Of a stretch of DNA of 64,000 nt, positions 1 through 12,396 are shown one piece after another. Under the pieces are notes generated by a model. The model saw only the letters and a program-made list of their open reading frames with translations. It was not told the DNA's origin and made no database searches. Position 1 is the first letter of the stretch. The number at the start of each line of letters is the position of its first letter. The position numbers and the translations under genes were made by a program. Origin of the DNA: Certhia americana (lineage: Eukaryota; Chordata; Aves; Passeriformes; Certhiidae); assembly GCA_018697195.1 (NCBI GenBank), contig CM031858.1:93481568-93545567 (forward strand), given 5' to 3'.

Positions 1-1079
1 AGACAGAACATCTCATAAAAAACAGTTGTAGGTATAAATGACCCAGGTTTGCCAAGTGCATTTCTAACAGATTCGAAGCGGTGAACTCTTTCCCAGCTAT
101 GCCTGTGCAATCCCGTGGATTCTGTTTCCTGCCCTGGTAGAAGGCAGGCAGAACAGGGTCGTGCTGTCTCATGTACCACAGTACTAGCCAGCCAGGCATT
201 TCCCAGAGCAGTGTCATTTAAGGAGGTGTTTCTTTTCAATTGCTGCAATTATTATGGGCATTTTAAAGACCCAGAGGCAGCAAATTTGCCACTCTATGGA
301 AGTATATAAAGCACACTTAAGACACATGCTTTCAATTATTTCTGAGCCCAGTTGTTCATGAAATCTACACATCCATGCCAGCTTTATTTCCACTCAGCCT
401 AAAAATAATTTATAGTACTTCCAGTTTGGGGATTTCTCCAGTTGTTTGTTTGTTAAAATTTTTACCCAATATATATCTTTCTGTTCATTGTTTGTATTGT
501 GATAACATTAAATGTGATATTTAGGCTCCTCACATTGATCATACATATTTGGAAACCTGTAGATATTCCAGGACTTAGGGATCTTTTGACATGGACCTTT
601 AGTTAAAAAAGAACAGAAACAAGTAGCTAGCTAATTGCACGATGATAAATATGCCTTAAATTGCTGGGTGATTGTTTGCCTTCTTTGCATTTCACCAGTT
701 GAGGCAAAATTCATAGGGAGAAATGTGTGTCCTACATCAGTCCTAGTTAAGTAAAGGAAATGACAGACTTTGTAAGTAGTCTCCTGTTGTTATCTATGAC
801 TGAGTCTTTTCAAACCCTTTCCTCTGTATGCTCCTATAATTATTTCAGTACCTTGCACTCAAAAAGAAGTATTTGGTCTTGATTTTAAGTAGGGTGAATA
901 TAAATGCAGCAACAAAGATGTATGTTTTGATAAGGCATACTTTGATGGTAGTATTAAGAAGAGAATTACAAAGATTCAGTTGATGCCTCATGAAAATCTT
1001 AAAATAATAAAATCTATTCAGAAAAAATTTTGGTTACTCCACTGTGTCCACTGTCTTTGAAGGGAGAAAGGGATAAATC
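1..1079. other. AT-rich unique sequence, no gene seen
   Basis: This stretch is AT-rich with many stop codons in every frame. I see no repeat family, no convincing splice-site pair around an open frame, and no RNA gene. The one open frame (about 115-309) shows no recognisable domain. Confidence 0.6.
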
Positions 1080-2133
1080 CAGGCTTACCGGAGATAAGTC
1101 TGGGATGAGCAGGCCAGTGTTTGAGGGACAGAGCACTAGCGAGGTCCTCGTCTGCTGTCTCAGTGGAGAGAGAGGATGAAGATCCATGCAAGGGTCATTA
1201 ATATGTTAGGAACCATAAAAGTGCCTGCAAATGGTCAGGTAGGAAATCGGGCTTCTCCCTCCATGAAGGTGGCAGGACCAATAGCATCTACACATGCTAC
1301 ACATGCATGTGCATGCAGCACAGGCAATGAACTGGAGGAACTGGAAGGCACAGAGCAGCAAGAAAACTATGACAAATTTCCACCACAGAAACATGGTGGG
1401 ATGACTTGCACAACTGGAGTGCTGCAATGGATGGCTACCAACTCTTCAGAAGGAATAGGCAAGGAAGGAGAGAGGTGGTGGGGTAGCCCTATATGTTAGA
1501 GAGTGTTTTGATTGTCTGGAGCTTAGTGATGGTAATGATAGGGTTGAATGTTTATGCGTAAGAATCACGGAGAAAATCAACTAGGGAGATATCCTGGTGG
1601 GAGCCTGTTATAGACTATACAACCAGGATAAAAAGGCAGGTAAAAAATTCTGGAAGCATCTGGGAGAAGTCTCACAATCACTGGCCCTTGTACTCATGGC
1701 AGACTTCAACTTAGCAGATGTCTGTTGGAAATACAGCAAAGAGAAAATACTCTAGGAGGATCCTGGAGTGTGTGGAAGACACAGCTGGCAAGGGAGGCAA
1801 CTAGGAAATGTACCTGCTGGGCAAACTCCTCTGTTTTTAAGAAGAGGAGGAACTTGTGGGTGATGTGATAGCTGAAGCCTGTCTTGGGCAGAGGGGAGGT
1901 TTAGATTGAATATTAGGTAAAATTCCTTCACTGAAAGGGTTGTCAAGCATTGGAACAGACTGCCCAGGGAAGTGATGGAGTCACCCTCCCTGGAGGTATT
2001 TAAATGACATGTAGTTGTGGCATTTAGGGACACGACTTAGTGGTGGACTGGACAGTGCTGCATTAACAGTTGGACTTGATGATCTTGGGGGTCTTTTCCA
2101 ACCTAAATTATTTTATGATTCTATGATTATTTT
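1080..2133 (+). mobile_element. CR1 LINE copy, internally deleted
   Basis: This is a CR1 non-LTR retrotransposon on the plus strand. The 5' part (about 1080-1790) reads as the start of CR1 ORF2, including endonuclease-domain peptides. The 3' part (about 1900-2130) reads as the ORF2 C-terminus and 3' end, with 'gatgatcttgggggtc', 'ttccaacct' and the closing 'tatgattctatgatt' repeat. The two parts meet near 1890-1905, so the reverse transcriptase core, normally well over a kilobase, is missing. The copy is therefore not autonomous. It may be an internal deletion of one insertion or a fusion made during reverse transcription. Family assignment is confident; the 5' limit is uncertain because similarity fades before 1100. 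Confidence 0.88.
1433..1737 (+). pseudogene. Remnant of CR1 ORF2 endonuclease domain
   Basis: Translated pieces match the apurinic/apyrimidinic-type endonuclease domain that nicks target DNA for CR1 insertion. The peptide GYQLFRRNRQGRR starts at 1433. After a 2-base frame disruption near 1470 the next piece, VALYVRECFDCLELSDG, starts at 1483. The frame is open to a stop in 'atcaactag' (about 1585) and then resumes with GDILVGACYR. Further on, LALVLMADFNLADVCWK (about 1681-1731) carries the Asp-Phe-Asn of the conserved (G)DFN endonuclease motif. Frameshifts and stops show that it is dead. The downstream reverse transcriptase domain is absent. Confidence 0.8.
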
Positions 2134-4559
2134 ATCATCTATTTACATATTCCTCTTGCTTCAAACATTTTTAGCTGGCATATTTGTATAAAACCAGGAT
2201 CATTGTTGCTAAAGAGCTCATTTGCTTCTGCTACTTAGCTCTCTTTCATGAAAGCATAATCCTTTGCATATCTCTTCTCACTTAGACGCTTAGAATTTGT
2301 ATAACTTGAGATGCTGAACTAGGGGCAAAAGAGCAGATCATTCCTAAACAAACTGTCTATACTGGCATCATGTTTTTCTCTGTTCTGTACAAGGCATTAC
2401 TAATGACCTGTAGAATACACTGAGCAAGATACTGAATGGAAACTTAACATTTTAAAGCATTTAAAACAGGTGTGTGAGCATTGCAGCTACTTGGGTCACC
2501 TGCCACTGGGGTAAGCTCCACCATCTTTAGGGTATGTGAAATCTCATCTCTCCTCTACTGGAGACTTTGATCATGTCACATGTCTTAGCAAGTCTCTTTT
2601 TCTTACCATTGGCTCCAACTTAATCAATCAACACTCCCTGAATGGTTTCCAGCCCTGTAATATTAACTACTACCTATAATCGAGGTGGTGATACTCCACA
2701 GACATTATTTGTATTGGCTCAGGTAACTGAAAAAGAGAGATTTTCTGTGTAGCAGTGAAGTGGACAAAATGAACCTGTATAAAAATAAATCTGAAGTAGT
2801 TCTGACCTAAATTTCAAACTAAGCATGATTCTCTCTCCTTTTTAGTAGCTTGAGCTTCTCTCAGCCTTTACTATTCTTACTTCTTCCCCCGCAGAAACTA
2901 CTAACAGCCCTTCCATCAATACCAATACCTACCATTCAACCATAGCAATCTCTGTCGCAAAAAATATGTCCTTTAAATCTCAAAAAGCATTCTCAGAAGC
3001 AGCACATTCTGGTGAGATCATTGACCATATGGCATGTCAAGAGCCTTTAAGAGAGCATGCTAAGCCTAAATGGTGAGACACATAACTCTCCAGCTCACAC
3101 TGTGATAGCCTGAGAGACAGGGGAAAAAAGGGTAAGAAATGTGTAGTAAAAGTTGTCTTGGACTATACTGCTTTGGGACCAGAAAAAGTGGAATATATAG
3201 TGATTAAAGAGAACACTGACAGCAAGTACATGTGATTTTTAAGTGCAAAACAAGCCTTCTAGCTACACTAAGCTATCAATCTTTTGCAGCCACTTCTAGG
3301 AAAAGTTTGATATGTGGCTAGAACATGCAGGAGTCTCCTTTCACACACAAAATCTGAACTGTGTTGTGTGCTGCTGAGTATTATTTGGTATGGTACTTCT
3401 TCTCCCTTTGCACAAGCTTCTTTCCATGGAGGAACTTGTACAGTGTAGTCTGAGAACCTCTGCACAGTTATGTTGATAAACAATTTACAGAACTCTTGCA
3501 GAATGGTGTCCTAAACTAAAATTGTGTTGGTCTTTTTCACAGACCGGAGAATTGCTCAGCTTGGTACAATACTCTGTGTGTGTGTGGGGGGGGTTGGTTT
3601 TTGTATCTTGGGGTTTTTTTGCACTCATCTTTGCACCCACCTTGCAAACCCACTGTTATCTTTAGATTCATGAGAACTCCCTGTGAGGATGAGATCTTTC
3701 TAGAGCTCTCCTTGCCATTTCCAGAGTTGTCCTAGATGTCTTCCAAAAAACATAGGGAACACCGCTCATCTCGGGAGAGCTTATGCAAGTTTACAAATAA
3801 AATATAGAGGAATTAGCAAGCAGGGAAAGTAATGTGAACAAACTGCAAGAATGTCCCTTGCTGCATGTTCCTAATATAAAACAGCATCAGATGTGGTATT
3901 GCAATGTAATAGGAATTTACTGGCAAAATGAGACTGCCGTTTCCGTGTCTGGCCATAACAGGATATTAACATAAGAGTTGACTAACACAGTAAAACTGAG
4001 GTCACATCAGGTTTTCTGGATGGATATACTTCATCAATGACTTGGAGAAAATTATTTTTAAAAGTGCTATTTTTCATGTTCAAATCATCACTCTTCAGAC
4101 CTGAAAAAAATCCTGTGCAATAGGATTATCACCAACACACACAACCTCCTTTCATCAGTGTACACGCATATGTTCCTCTGAGTAGGTTTGCTTCCACATA
4201 TGGACATTTCAGTCTTAGAGAAAAATTGTATCTTTAGGCTGTTAATTCCAAGCCCTATTTTTAATTCCTAAGAGGGCTGCTATTTGGGGACGAATGCCAC
4301 CACTGAACCAAAGGTTTTGAGAGGTTTTGGTTTGATAAATAGGCAAGAAACAGTTCTTGCCATTTGTTGTGGCCCTCAGAGTACTGCAGGGAAGTCTACC
4401 AATGACTGAGGGTATCGCTTCACATCCCAGTAAGGTGTTCTGTATACCAGCAAAAAAAAAAGAGATAAAATTTACATCAGTAGCTTTAAAAAAGCAGGAG
4501 AAAGATGGCCGCACCACATGTGTGAAGAGAAAGGCTGTTTTTCTATTAATAATAATGGC
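2134..4559. other. Unique sequence, no gene seen
   Basis: No recognisable coding exon, RNA gene or repeat family. The only notable local structure is a short (TG)n run followed by eight G residues and G/T-rich sequence at about 3574-3625. Short open frames on both strands have no known domain. Confidence 0.55.
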
Positions 4560-5078
4560 CCAGTGATGAGTACTGAGACCAGCTCTGGGGTGTCCAACAC
4601 AGAAAAGGTGTGGACCTGTTGGAATGAGTCCAGAGGAGGACCATAAAGATGATTAGAGTGCTTGAGCATCTCTCTTAAGAAGACAAGCTGAGAGAGTTGG
4701 GGCTGTTCAGCCAGGAGGAGAAAAGGCTCTAGTGTGACCATACCTTTCAGTACCTAAAGTGAGCTTACAGGAAAGCCAGAGAGGCTTTTACAAAGGCATG
4801 TAGTGGACATATAGTAGGATAAGGGGCATTGGCTTTGAACAGACAGAGAATAGGTTTAGATCAGTTATTAGGAAAAAGTTCTTTGTTGTGAGGGTGGTGA
4901 GGCACTGAAACAGCTTGCCCAGAGAAGTTGTGGGTGCCCCTTTCCTGGATGTGTCCAAGGCCAGACTAGATGAGACTTTGAGCAACCTGGTCTAGTGGGT
5001 GGCATCTCTGCCCATTGCAGGGGGTTGAACTAGATGATCTTTAAGGTCTCTTCCAACCCAAACCATTCTATGATTGTG
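4560..5078 (+). mobile_element. CR1 LINE 3' fragment
   Basis: This is a 5'-truncated CR1 copy covering the ORF2 C-terminal region and the 3' end. Landmarks in order are 'gacctgttggaatgagtcc' (about 4612), 'ctgagagagttggggctgtt' (4688), 'gggtggtgaggcactgaaac' (4891), 'ttgagcaacctggtctagtg' (4978), and the tail 'actagatgatctttaaggtc' (5030) followed by 'ttccaacccaaaccattcta'. Frames are interrupted, so it encodes nothing functional. The 'ctttaaggtc' tail differs from the tails of the copies at 19.0 kb and 40.8 kb, so it belongs to another CR1 subfamily. Confidence 0.92.
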
Positions 5079-5607
5079 TTGCTGGGTGATAAGAATGATG
5101 AGCCTGTGGGGGATTGTGTCTATGCTAATGAGCTCCCTTAGCCTTCAAAGGGTCTGTGGAGCACCTTAATCACTACACAGTGATGGAGAGTTGTTTACTA
5201 GCTGGCACTTGGCAGCTCAAATCCAGGAGCAGCTTTTAAATGCAGTGCTTGCTTTTCAGGGCTGAGAGAGATTCCTGACACAGTTTATTTCTGAAATTTA
5301 CACTAAGCCTAAGCATGCTCAGTCTCTCCTCCCTTGCATGGTGAAGGGTGCTTAGAGAATTTCTCCAATACAATGAAATCATTGGACATTTTGCTGTGGA
5401 GGCAGTGACCTGATGCCGGCAGCACCAAAGGAACACTTTGAGAATGGTAGAAGGAAAAACACTTGTAAAATTCCTGAGATAAGCCACAAATATGAGGAGG
5501 TTGCGGAAGGAAAGCCTGCCTTGAAGTTCCATGGAATGCCATCAACAAAAACAGCCTAGGATGTTTCTGCTCACTCTATTACCACATATCATAGTCACAT
5601 GACTGGG
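5079..5607. other. Unique sequence between CR1 and LTR
   Basis: No gene or repeat recognised. Two overlapping minus-strand open frames (about 5236-5548) have no known domain and no clear splice context. Confidence 0.5.
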
Positions 5608-5885
5608 TGTACTGGTTTTGTCTGGGGCAGAGTTAATTTTCTTTGCAGCCTATATGATGCTATCTTTCAGGGTTTTGATGAAAATCATGTTGATAATAAC
5701 ACAGGTATGTGTTACCTGCTGCTGAGCAGTGCTTACGCAGCTTTTTTTTTTTTTTTTTCTTTTTACTTCTCTATGCACCAACAAGTGGGCTGGGGGTGGA
5801 CAGGAGTCTTGGAGGGGACAGATATGGGACAGAACTGCCTTCTGTGACAAAAGGGACATTCCATACCATACAACGTAATGATCAG

Positions 5886-5893
5886 CAATAAAA
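5886..5893 (+). promoter_or_regulatory. TATA-like element of the LTR
   Basis: CAATAAAA sits in the position where related bird LTRs carry a TATA-type core promoter, just after the 'attccataccata' segment. The substitution from TATAAAA suggests weak or lost promoter activity. Confidence 0.45.
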
Positions 5894-6044
5894 GCTGGGG
5901 AGGAGTTAGCCAGGGCTGCTGTTGTTTGGGGACTGGCCAGGCACTAGTTGGCTCAAGGACAGCAGTTCCAATTTCTTACATCAGTTGTCTTTCTTGGGTG
6001 TTTTTTTTGTATTTCTTTTTTTTTGTGTGTGTGTGTGTTTGTGG

Positions 6045-6048
<4 letters not shown>

Positions 6049-6081
<33 letters not shown>
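6049..6081 (+). repeat. Poly(T) tract of 33 bases inside the LTR
   Basis: An uninterrupted T run lies inside the LTR between the TATA-like box and the polyadenylation-type signal. A shorter T run at about 5742-5758 and a T and TG-rich segment at 6000-6038 lie in the same element. The tracts look like expansions within the insertion and probably vary in length between individuals. Confidence 0.85.
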
Positions 6082-6086
<5 letters not shown>

Positions 6087-6103
6087 TCCTTTCCTTTTTA
6101 CTT

Positions 6104-6109
6104 ATTAAA
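6104..6109 (+). terminator. ATTAAA polyadenylation-type signal of the LTR
   Basis: ATTAAA in the context 'cttattaaactctgtttatt', followed by 'tttcaaccca', corresponds to the polyadenylation signal at the R/U5 boundary of this LTR family. It could end read-through transcripts on the plus strand. Confidence 0.5.
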
Positions 6110-6243
6110 CTCTGTTTATTTCAACCCATACATTTTCTCATTTTGCCCCTCCTGTTCTCTCCCTCAAACCATGACAGGAGTGAACAAGCAGCTGTGTGGG
6201 GCTGAGCTGCCCACCAGGGCTAACACACAAACCAGCTGTTACA

Positions 6244-9200
6244 ACTCTTCAGAGCCGTACTGAAATCCAGGTGAGAAGATCCACATCAAAACAAAATCAG
6301 TATATCATGATATTGAGATCACACTCATAAAGAGCAGATGCTCCAGAAAAATCACAGATGGTCTTTTAACTTGCTGTGAATGCTTTAGACCACTCTGCCA
6401 TTTCTCTGATTTCAAATCACCATTGGAAAGACCACACACTAGCTGAATGTATTTACTACTAGCAAAAAATTACCCACACAGTTCTTCAGAATGTAATCAG
6501 TGATCTGCAAAGCACAAGTTTATGAATAACAATTTGCAGTTTCTAATCTCCTGCCCACATTTTGATTTCAATTACAGGTGCCTCCCAGTCAGAGGAGCAG
6601 AAACAAGACCGCATTATGTAAAGGAGGACATAAAGATTGCAAATAGAAGACTGTATGACTGGCTGTAATATTCACAGTTTGCAAACTGTGTTGTCTGACA
6701 GGAGTATAGGTCAAATGGTATTATTTCTGTTCCCCCTCTGGACAATATGCATAACAAACTAGTACAACAAAAAAAACTTATTTCACAATCAGCCTGAAGT
6801 TTGCTTTTAGCATAGCAGCACCAGTTTTCATCAAGTTCAAGTGCTCAAATTGATCTCTGAAAACAATTACTGGTTACCTCCCCAGTGGAGTAATGAATTT
6901 CATTAGAGATTTTTGGAAGCATTTTCCCCAGTCACCAACCTTGGCTGTCATTTTCTGTAACATCATTTCTCAAAACAAAAAATATATCAGATTATTATGA
7001 TTGTATGCAGTAAAACAAAGCAGCATCAGGGACGAGCTCTTCTTCAATTTTTTCATCTTCATTTCAACAGAAAGGATCCATTTAGCAGCCTTCAGTCTCC
7101 CCTAAGTGGTTAATGTAGTGTTCAGAACAGGTTTTTATTACCCTTTCTTCCTTCCCTGCCTCACTGCACACACACTCATCTTTTTTTTTTCCCCTGCAAC
7201 TTGATGCTTTTGGTTCCTTTCACTGTGTATTATCTGCTGCTGGCAGTAATCTTAGCTCTTCAACTGACAGCAAAATTATGAGGTGCTCAGTACAAGATGA
7301 CAATTTTCCTTCCCTCATTCTAATTCATTTGTGCCGCCATCAAGGAATCAGCGTCGTCTTTTCAACACATTAACAGCTCTCTGCTGATAGAAAGCATTAG
7401 CCCCCCATTCTGCAGCAAGAGGTCAAAAATTATTTTTGTTTTGTAACAACCCATTAAATTTTGTGCTTTGGAAAATTCCATTGCTGTCTGATTTCAAACA
7501 GCTAGGCTGTTGTCTAAGTTGGCACAGAGGGAAGAGAGGGTTTGCTATGAAACACCAAGTGACACAGGCAGCTACGATTCTTTCCTAGAGAGGACAGTAC
7601 CACCAGCCTGGTTGATTGCTTTGGTTACTTGCTTGCTCTTCCTTTTTGGTTTTTTTTTTTTTGGTTTTTTTTTTTTTTTGTTTTGTTTTTTTTTTGGCCT
7701 ACTCTTAAGAAAGTCTCTTCATTTTGATATTCACACAGAGGGTCGTGGCATTGTTTTTCAACCTTTAAAATGGCTTTTAATTAAATGTTGCCATCGGCTT
7801 TTTGAAAGTTAAAAGAATCAGGGTTTATGTATTACCAGGCAAGATATAATCTATTTCTGTATACATGGCATGGCTGTATTCAGTCTCCTATACTTACCTG
7901 GGTAGACAAATGAGTTCCCTTATTCCCAGGTAGCTTCCTAACAGGAAACCTTGGTCAGTGTTACACACATCCATTTGCATTCAGTGTAACAGAAGCTGAT
8001 TGTTCAGTGAGCATGGTTGTTTCTGATGGGTGTACAGGCAGATTAGAGATAGAATCTGAAATGAGCCTGGCAGCAGACAGAGGGAGTAGAGACTGAGAGG
8101 CTGTGCTGACCCTGCCAATGTCCCCAAGCACTGGAGCAGAGCCCAGCTGACCAGCTCAATTCAAGGACTCATGAAGCTAGCAGTGATGCTCCTTGTGCTG
8201 AAAGCAGATATATGGATATAGGGGGTTTCCTACCTCTCTTTTAATTGTAGTACTTGGAATAAGTTGAAACCAAAATAAGGAGAATGAGAGATGGAAACAA
8301 CCTGCTTTAAAATATCCTATACTGCGAGTATGCAGTAAAATATGCATACTTCAATATTGCAGATAGGGCTGGGAGGAAGCAGAGGTGGAAAACTGTGGGT
8401 TTGGGTAAAAACAGAAGTTGTAGAGCTAATTCAGCATTCACCTCAACACTGTCAGAGCTCTGTCAGAGAAATCAGCAGAACTCCTGAGATCTTCAGCAGC
8501 AATAGCACGATACCCAACAGACAGGGTTTGAGGAAGAGAAACCCATTCTTTTGGGGCAGAGATGGACAACAGAAAAAAAGCCACTAATATTTTGAAACTA
8601 TTGAGGAGATCCAGCTTTCTTCTACTCCATGTGCCAGCCACAATTGCTTCATGTCTCTCCAGAATTTTGAGGGATTCCTGATGAGGGGTATAGGCCCTTC
8701 TGCCCCTTGCTGAGCACGAACAGTATGACACAAGTCAGGCTTACTACTCCTTTCCAAGGGCAGTTTATAGGCACATTTCCCAGGAAACTAGGAGCTCTGT
8801 GAACCTTCAGTTTATTACTATTGCCTTGGGAGTAACTGTGTCTATTTCCAGTTTTACATCAGACAGCATCTGAAATTAATGTTCTTTAATAAACATCAAA
8901 ATGTGTGTTGTCATCATCTCAGGGTGAACACACATACAGTTAGACCTTTGACAGACCTTATTTATGTTCTATCTGCACTTAAGAGTGATCTTCAGGTTTT
9001 GTCCCATGCTGTCCTGTATTGTTGGATTGAGGTATTTAGCCGTGATTCAGCAAAGAGAGGGAAAAAACTGCCACAAACACAAAGCAGTGTGTGAGCATTC
9101 CTCCTCACTCTTCCCAGCTGCACACACCCGATCGACTCATTTCCTTTCCCAGCAAAGGAATTAGGCCCCCGCAACGCTGTTATTTCCAAAACAAGGATGT

Positions 9201-12200
9201 TCAGCCATAAAACTTTTGCTTTTGTGTTGGGAAAAGGTGCCAGATGTCTTTGCTGCATGAGGGACGAGCCTGGAGACGAGCACACAGCGTACACCAGTTA
9301 GTTTGGGGAGATGCAATATCTGCCAATGTATTTAATGCAACACATGCCAGGATACTGAATGCAGAATGTGCCAAATCTGCTGAGCTGTGAGACAGCAGGA
9401 GATGCTCACCCCAGGGAATGGAAACTGCCCAGTGAAATCTTTTCAGTTCCCTGTAGTACTTACACAAAGTAATCTCTCCTGAAGCAACTTCCTGCTTCAC
9501 TAGACTTGCCATCCTCCTTCCCTTTTTTTCCAAGGACATTAAATTATCATTTACTTCTTATTCGATTGGATGACCCACCTAGTTTATGCTAATTCCCTTG
9601 TGAAGTGCAGCTTGTCCCTGGAGATCTTTCACAGAGCTTGCAATATTTTCCCGTGTAACAATGATTTCCCCATGAAATGGGCTTAATTTGAAAGAGAAAG
9701 TGTTTCCTTGAGCTGCCAGCTCAGTCAAGTCTCCAGCAGCTGAGCTGGCTTTCTTCCACCTTAAGCTGGAATGACGCTAGTAATCGAGGGTCGTGCTGAC
9801 AAGCTCCAGGCTCCGGCTGCGCCTGTGTGACCATGTGGCCATCAGCTGACGCTCTAAGTGACAGCTTGCTCTATCTGGTGGCTCTGACACCATCACATGG
9901 GGGAACCCACTGCAGTGAAGCCAGCAGAGTTGATGGCAGCCACTGCCGCAGAGGCATGAAAAGCACTAACAACTAAGACCTGGAGATACCTACTCAAGTG
10001 AAAACACACCATCTTTAGCAATTTTCAGAGTGTGAATGCACTAAGAGACTATTTTGCTGTGGACTGGATGGAAAAAATTTTCTCCCATTTACAGGTTTTT
10101 CCAAATGTGTAAGAAATCCCTAAAGGAAGACCAAAATGCCTTCCTCCTCCCTCATATGACACCATGGAACATAAATTCATGCATATTCACATATTCAGAC
10201 ACAATCTTGCAGGGGAAAAAAATGTAGTAGCACTGAAAGAGACTGTTCAGAATGCCACTAATTACACGTGCAATGTAACTTGTATTTTTCCTCTTTGGCA
10301 AATCAGTGCTATTCTCTCCTGCTAGCACTCTGTGTCAGTACCTGAATGCTGAACCGCCACTCAGAGCACATGGAGCTCACCTGGGAAACTCAGAGGGAAT
10401 TCAATGTCCATTAGCTATGGTAAAAGGGGAAAATGTCTTTGCTATATTTCAGCTGGACTCATAGTGCTCTGCTAGGATTTCTGAGGACAGAAATGCTGTT
10501 TATAAAGCATCAGTTGGCAAGAACGTGTTTCATTACTGAAACACAGTTGAAAAATCTGGCTATTCAACAGATGTGTAAATGTTGAGCTTTTTGAAAGCCT
10601 GACTTTTTCTTTTTTTGTCACTGTTTTTTTCTTCTGTCACTTGTTATTCTGAAGTGTTAAGTGTTTCTGGATGTCTCTCTAAAGTTTTCTTGGTTTTTGC
10701 TGATCTTTTTCACATCCTCATTAAATAGAAACATGTTGAGAAGAATGCAACTTTTTAATATATCTCATAAAAACTGAAATACTGCAGGAAAATAACAACA
10801 GATTTAAGTTTTGATTTAATCCATTAGCTATGGAGGAGAGCTGTGTCTAATTCTACAAAGCATGTATGTGATCTTACAAAGTGAAAGAAGATTTTGCAGT
10901 TGAGTTTTATGCTTTTTTGGTTTATGTTTTTATGCTTTATCCTTTGCATTTACTGGCTTTTCATTCTCTTTCTCCCTAACTGCTCTTTCTCCTGGAGAAG
11001 CCAATAAGTTTTGCTTCAGCTCTGCCTGAGCCACTAGTTCTTCTTGTGAGTAAGGAATGACACCTTGTGGTTGTAAAGTGCCAAAATAGAAATAATCCTA
11101 TTACATTTTGAATCATCTGTCCATTGCCTATAGGGAAAAGTTTTCTTTAGCTATCACTTATTTGAGGAGCCAAAGAAATATTAGTACAAATATGGGTCTT
11201 TTCATTTATGTTTTAATATGTTTAAGAACAATTAAACTTCCTGTCTCCCAAGGAGAGAAAATAGCTTTGGAGGCTTTTCTCACCTAGCAGTCAGACACAG
11301 TTTTTTTACTCCAGCCAGACTGTTTTAGGGAGAAATTAGCTCAAGGATCATCTCATTGGAAGACTTCACCCCTAGTCCTTGGCTGGAATTTGAGGAACAA
11401 TTTTTCTCCATAAAACCATTTGCAAGAATTGGGCAAGCAGGAGCAGGATGATCTCCCAATGGACTTTTCTGACACTATTAGCCCTGGTCTCCCAGCCCCT
11501 TGTTAGACCTTTGCAGGGCAGACCTTGGCTTAGGGAACAGAAGAAATATGTGAGAATGCCATCATAAAAAAGGGACAGGATGAGTTTTGACTTCAGGATA
11601 TTGTTTCTGCTTCCACCATAAAATTCAACAAACAACCTTTGAGAGTCTTTTTAAATTGCTGGTTTCTTAATTGTTCTAATAGCAGAAAACATGGCTCAAA
11701 ACCTTTTCTGCACATGGAAATGGAAGAGTAATGGGCTTGAAACACCCCTCACTCCAACCTGGCATTTCTTCCTATGTGGTTATTTATTTTTATTGTTTAA
11801 ACTGGACCAGCTTCTAGAAACTCAGTGTGCTGGGCTCTGTACTAACAAAATATTCAAAGATAGTTAGACATCACCTCATGCCCTCTGTGTCTACATAGCG
11901 GACAAGAAGTATCAGGTAGGCAAAATGGGTTAAAGCTGATGATGTGCACTGGGAAGATAAGATATGAGTGAAAGAGGGAAAAGACAGACATTCCTGCTTA
12001 TCCATTGAGTTTAGGAGATGTCAGATGAGAATGATTTGTACTTCAGCATTGGAAAAGTGAAAAAAAAATCACTGATTTTTCCATGGGTAACCATTATAAT
12101 ATCATAAATGTCCATTTGTCCACAGTGACCATGTCAGACACTTTAACCCATGCAACAAATGAAGTCAGAGTAACTCAGATCTTTGAGCTCTGTTCCTTTT

Positions 12201-12396
12201 TGGGCTTTAAGATCACCTTTTAATGAACGTTTATGAATTTAAGAGCTGAAAGACCCATCCAAACCTATTTCCTAAGCAAAGAGCAATGTTTGTTCTGGAC
12301 TTCCCAGTTTGGATGAATATGTTTTGCATGAACATTTAGCTTGTGCAGAAGCCCTTCTGGACATCACATATTGTTCCAAGACACACAAACCTTTCA
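6244..12396. other. Unique sequence, no gene seen
   Basis: More than 6 kb without a recognisable exon or transposon. Two segments, about 6880-7520 and 9540-9860, look less worn than their surroundings: they retain scattered CpG dinucleotides and homeodomain- or POU-like words such as 'atgctaat', 'cattaaat' and 'aacaatg'. They could be conserved non-coding elements, but no comparison is possible here. A T-rich tract lies at 7643-7696. Open frames are short and have no known domain. Confidence 0.5.
7643..7696 (+). repeat. T-rich low-complexity tract
   Basis: Long T runs broken by GG or single G residues. On the minus strand it would read as an A-rich tract, but I see no retroposed sequence abutting it. 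Confidence 0.8.

Larger units (their letters stand above)
5608..6243 (+). mobile_element. Solitary LTR of an avian endogenous retrovirus
   Basis: The block begins 'tgtactggttttgtctgggg' and ends near 'gctgttaca', giving the TG...CA ends expected of an LTR. The order of parts matches a common bird LTR: 'gctgctgagcagtgcttacg', 'gtgggctgggggtgg', 'gggacattccataccatac', a TATA-like 'caataaaagctgggg', a polyadenylation-type 'attaaac', 'tttatttcaaccca', 'ttttctcattttgcccctcc', and a terminal 'gagtgaacaagcagctgtg' segment. No gag, pol or env sequence lies on either side, so it looks like a solo LTR left by recombination between two LTRs. I could not find a clean target-site duplication, so the exact 3' end may be off by about 15 bases. 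It contains unusually long T tracts. I do not assign an ERV class. Confidence 0.8.

Noticed and set aside
1752..2033. Minus-strand open frame across the first CR1 copy
   Set aside because: It is the antisense shadow of the CR1 3' end. The same applies to minus-strand frames at 4472-4985 and 19,388-19,609.
5878..6205. Plus-strand open frames rich in Phe inside the LTR
   Set aside because: They are translations of the T tracts in a non-coding LTR.
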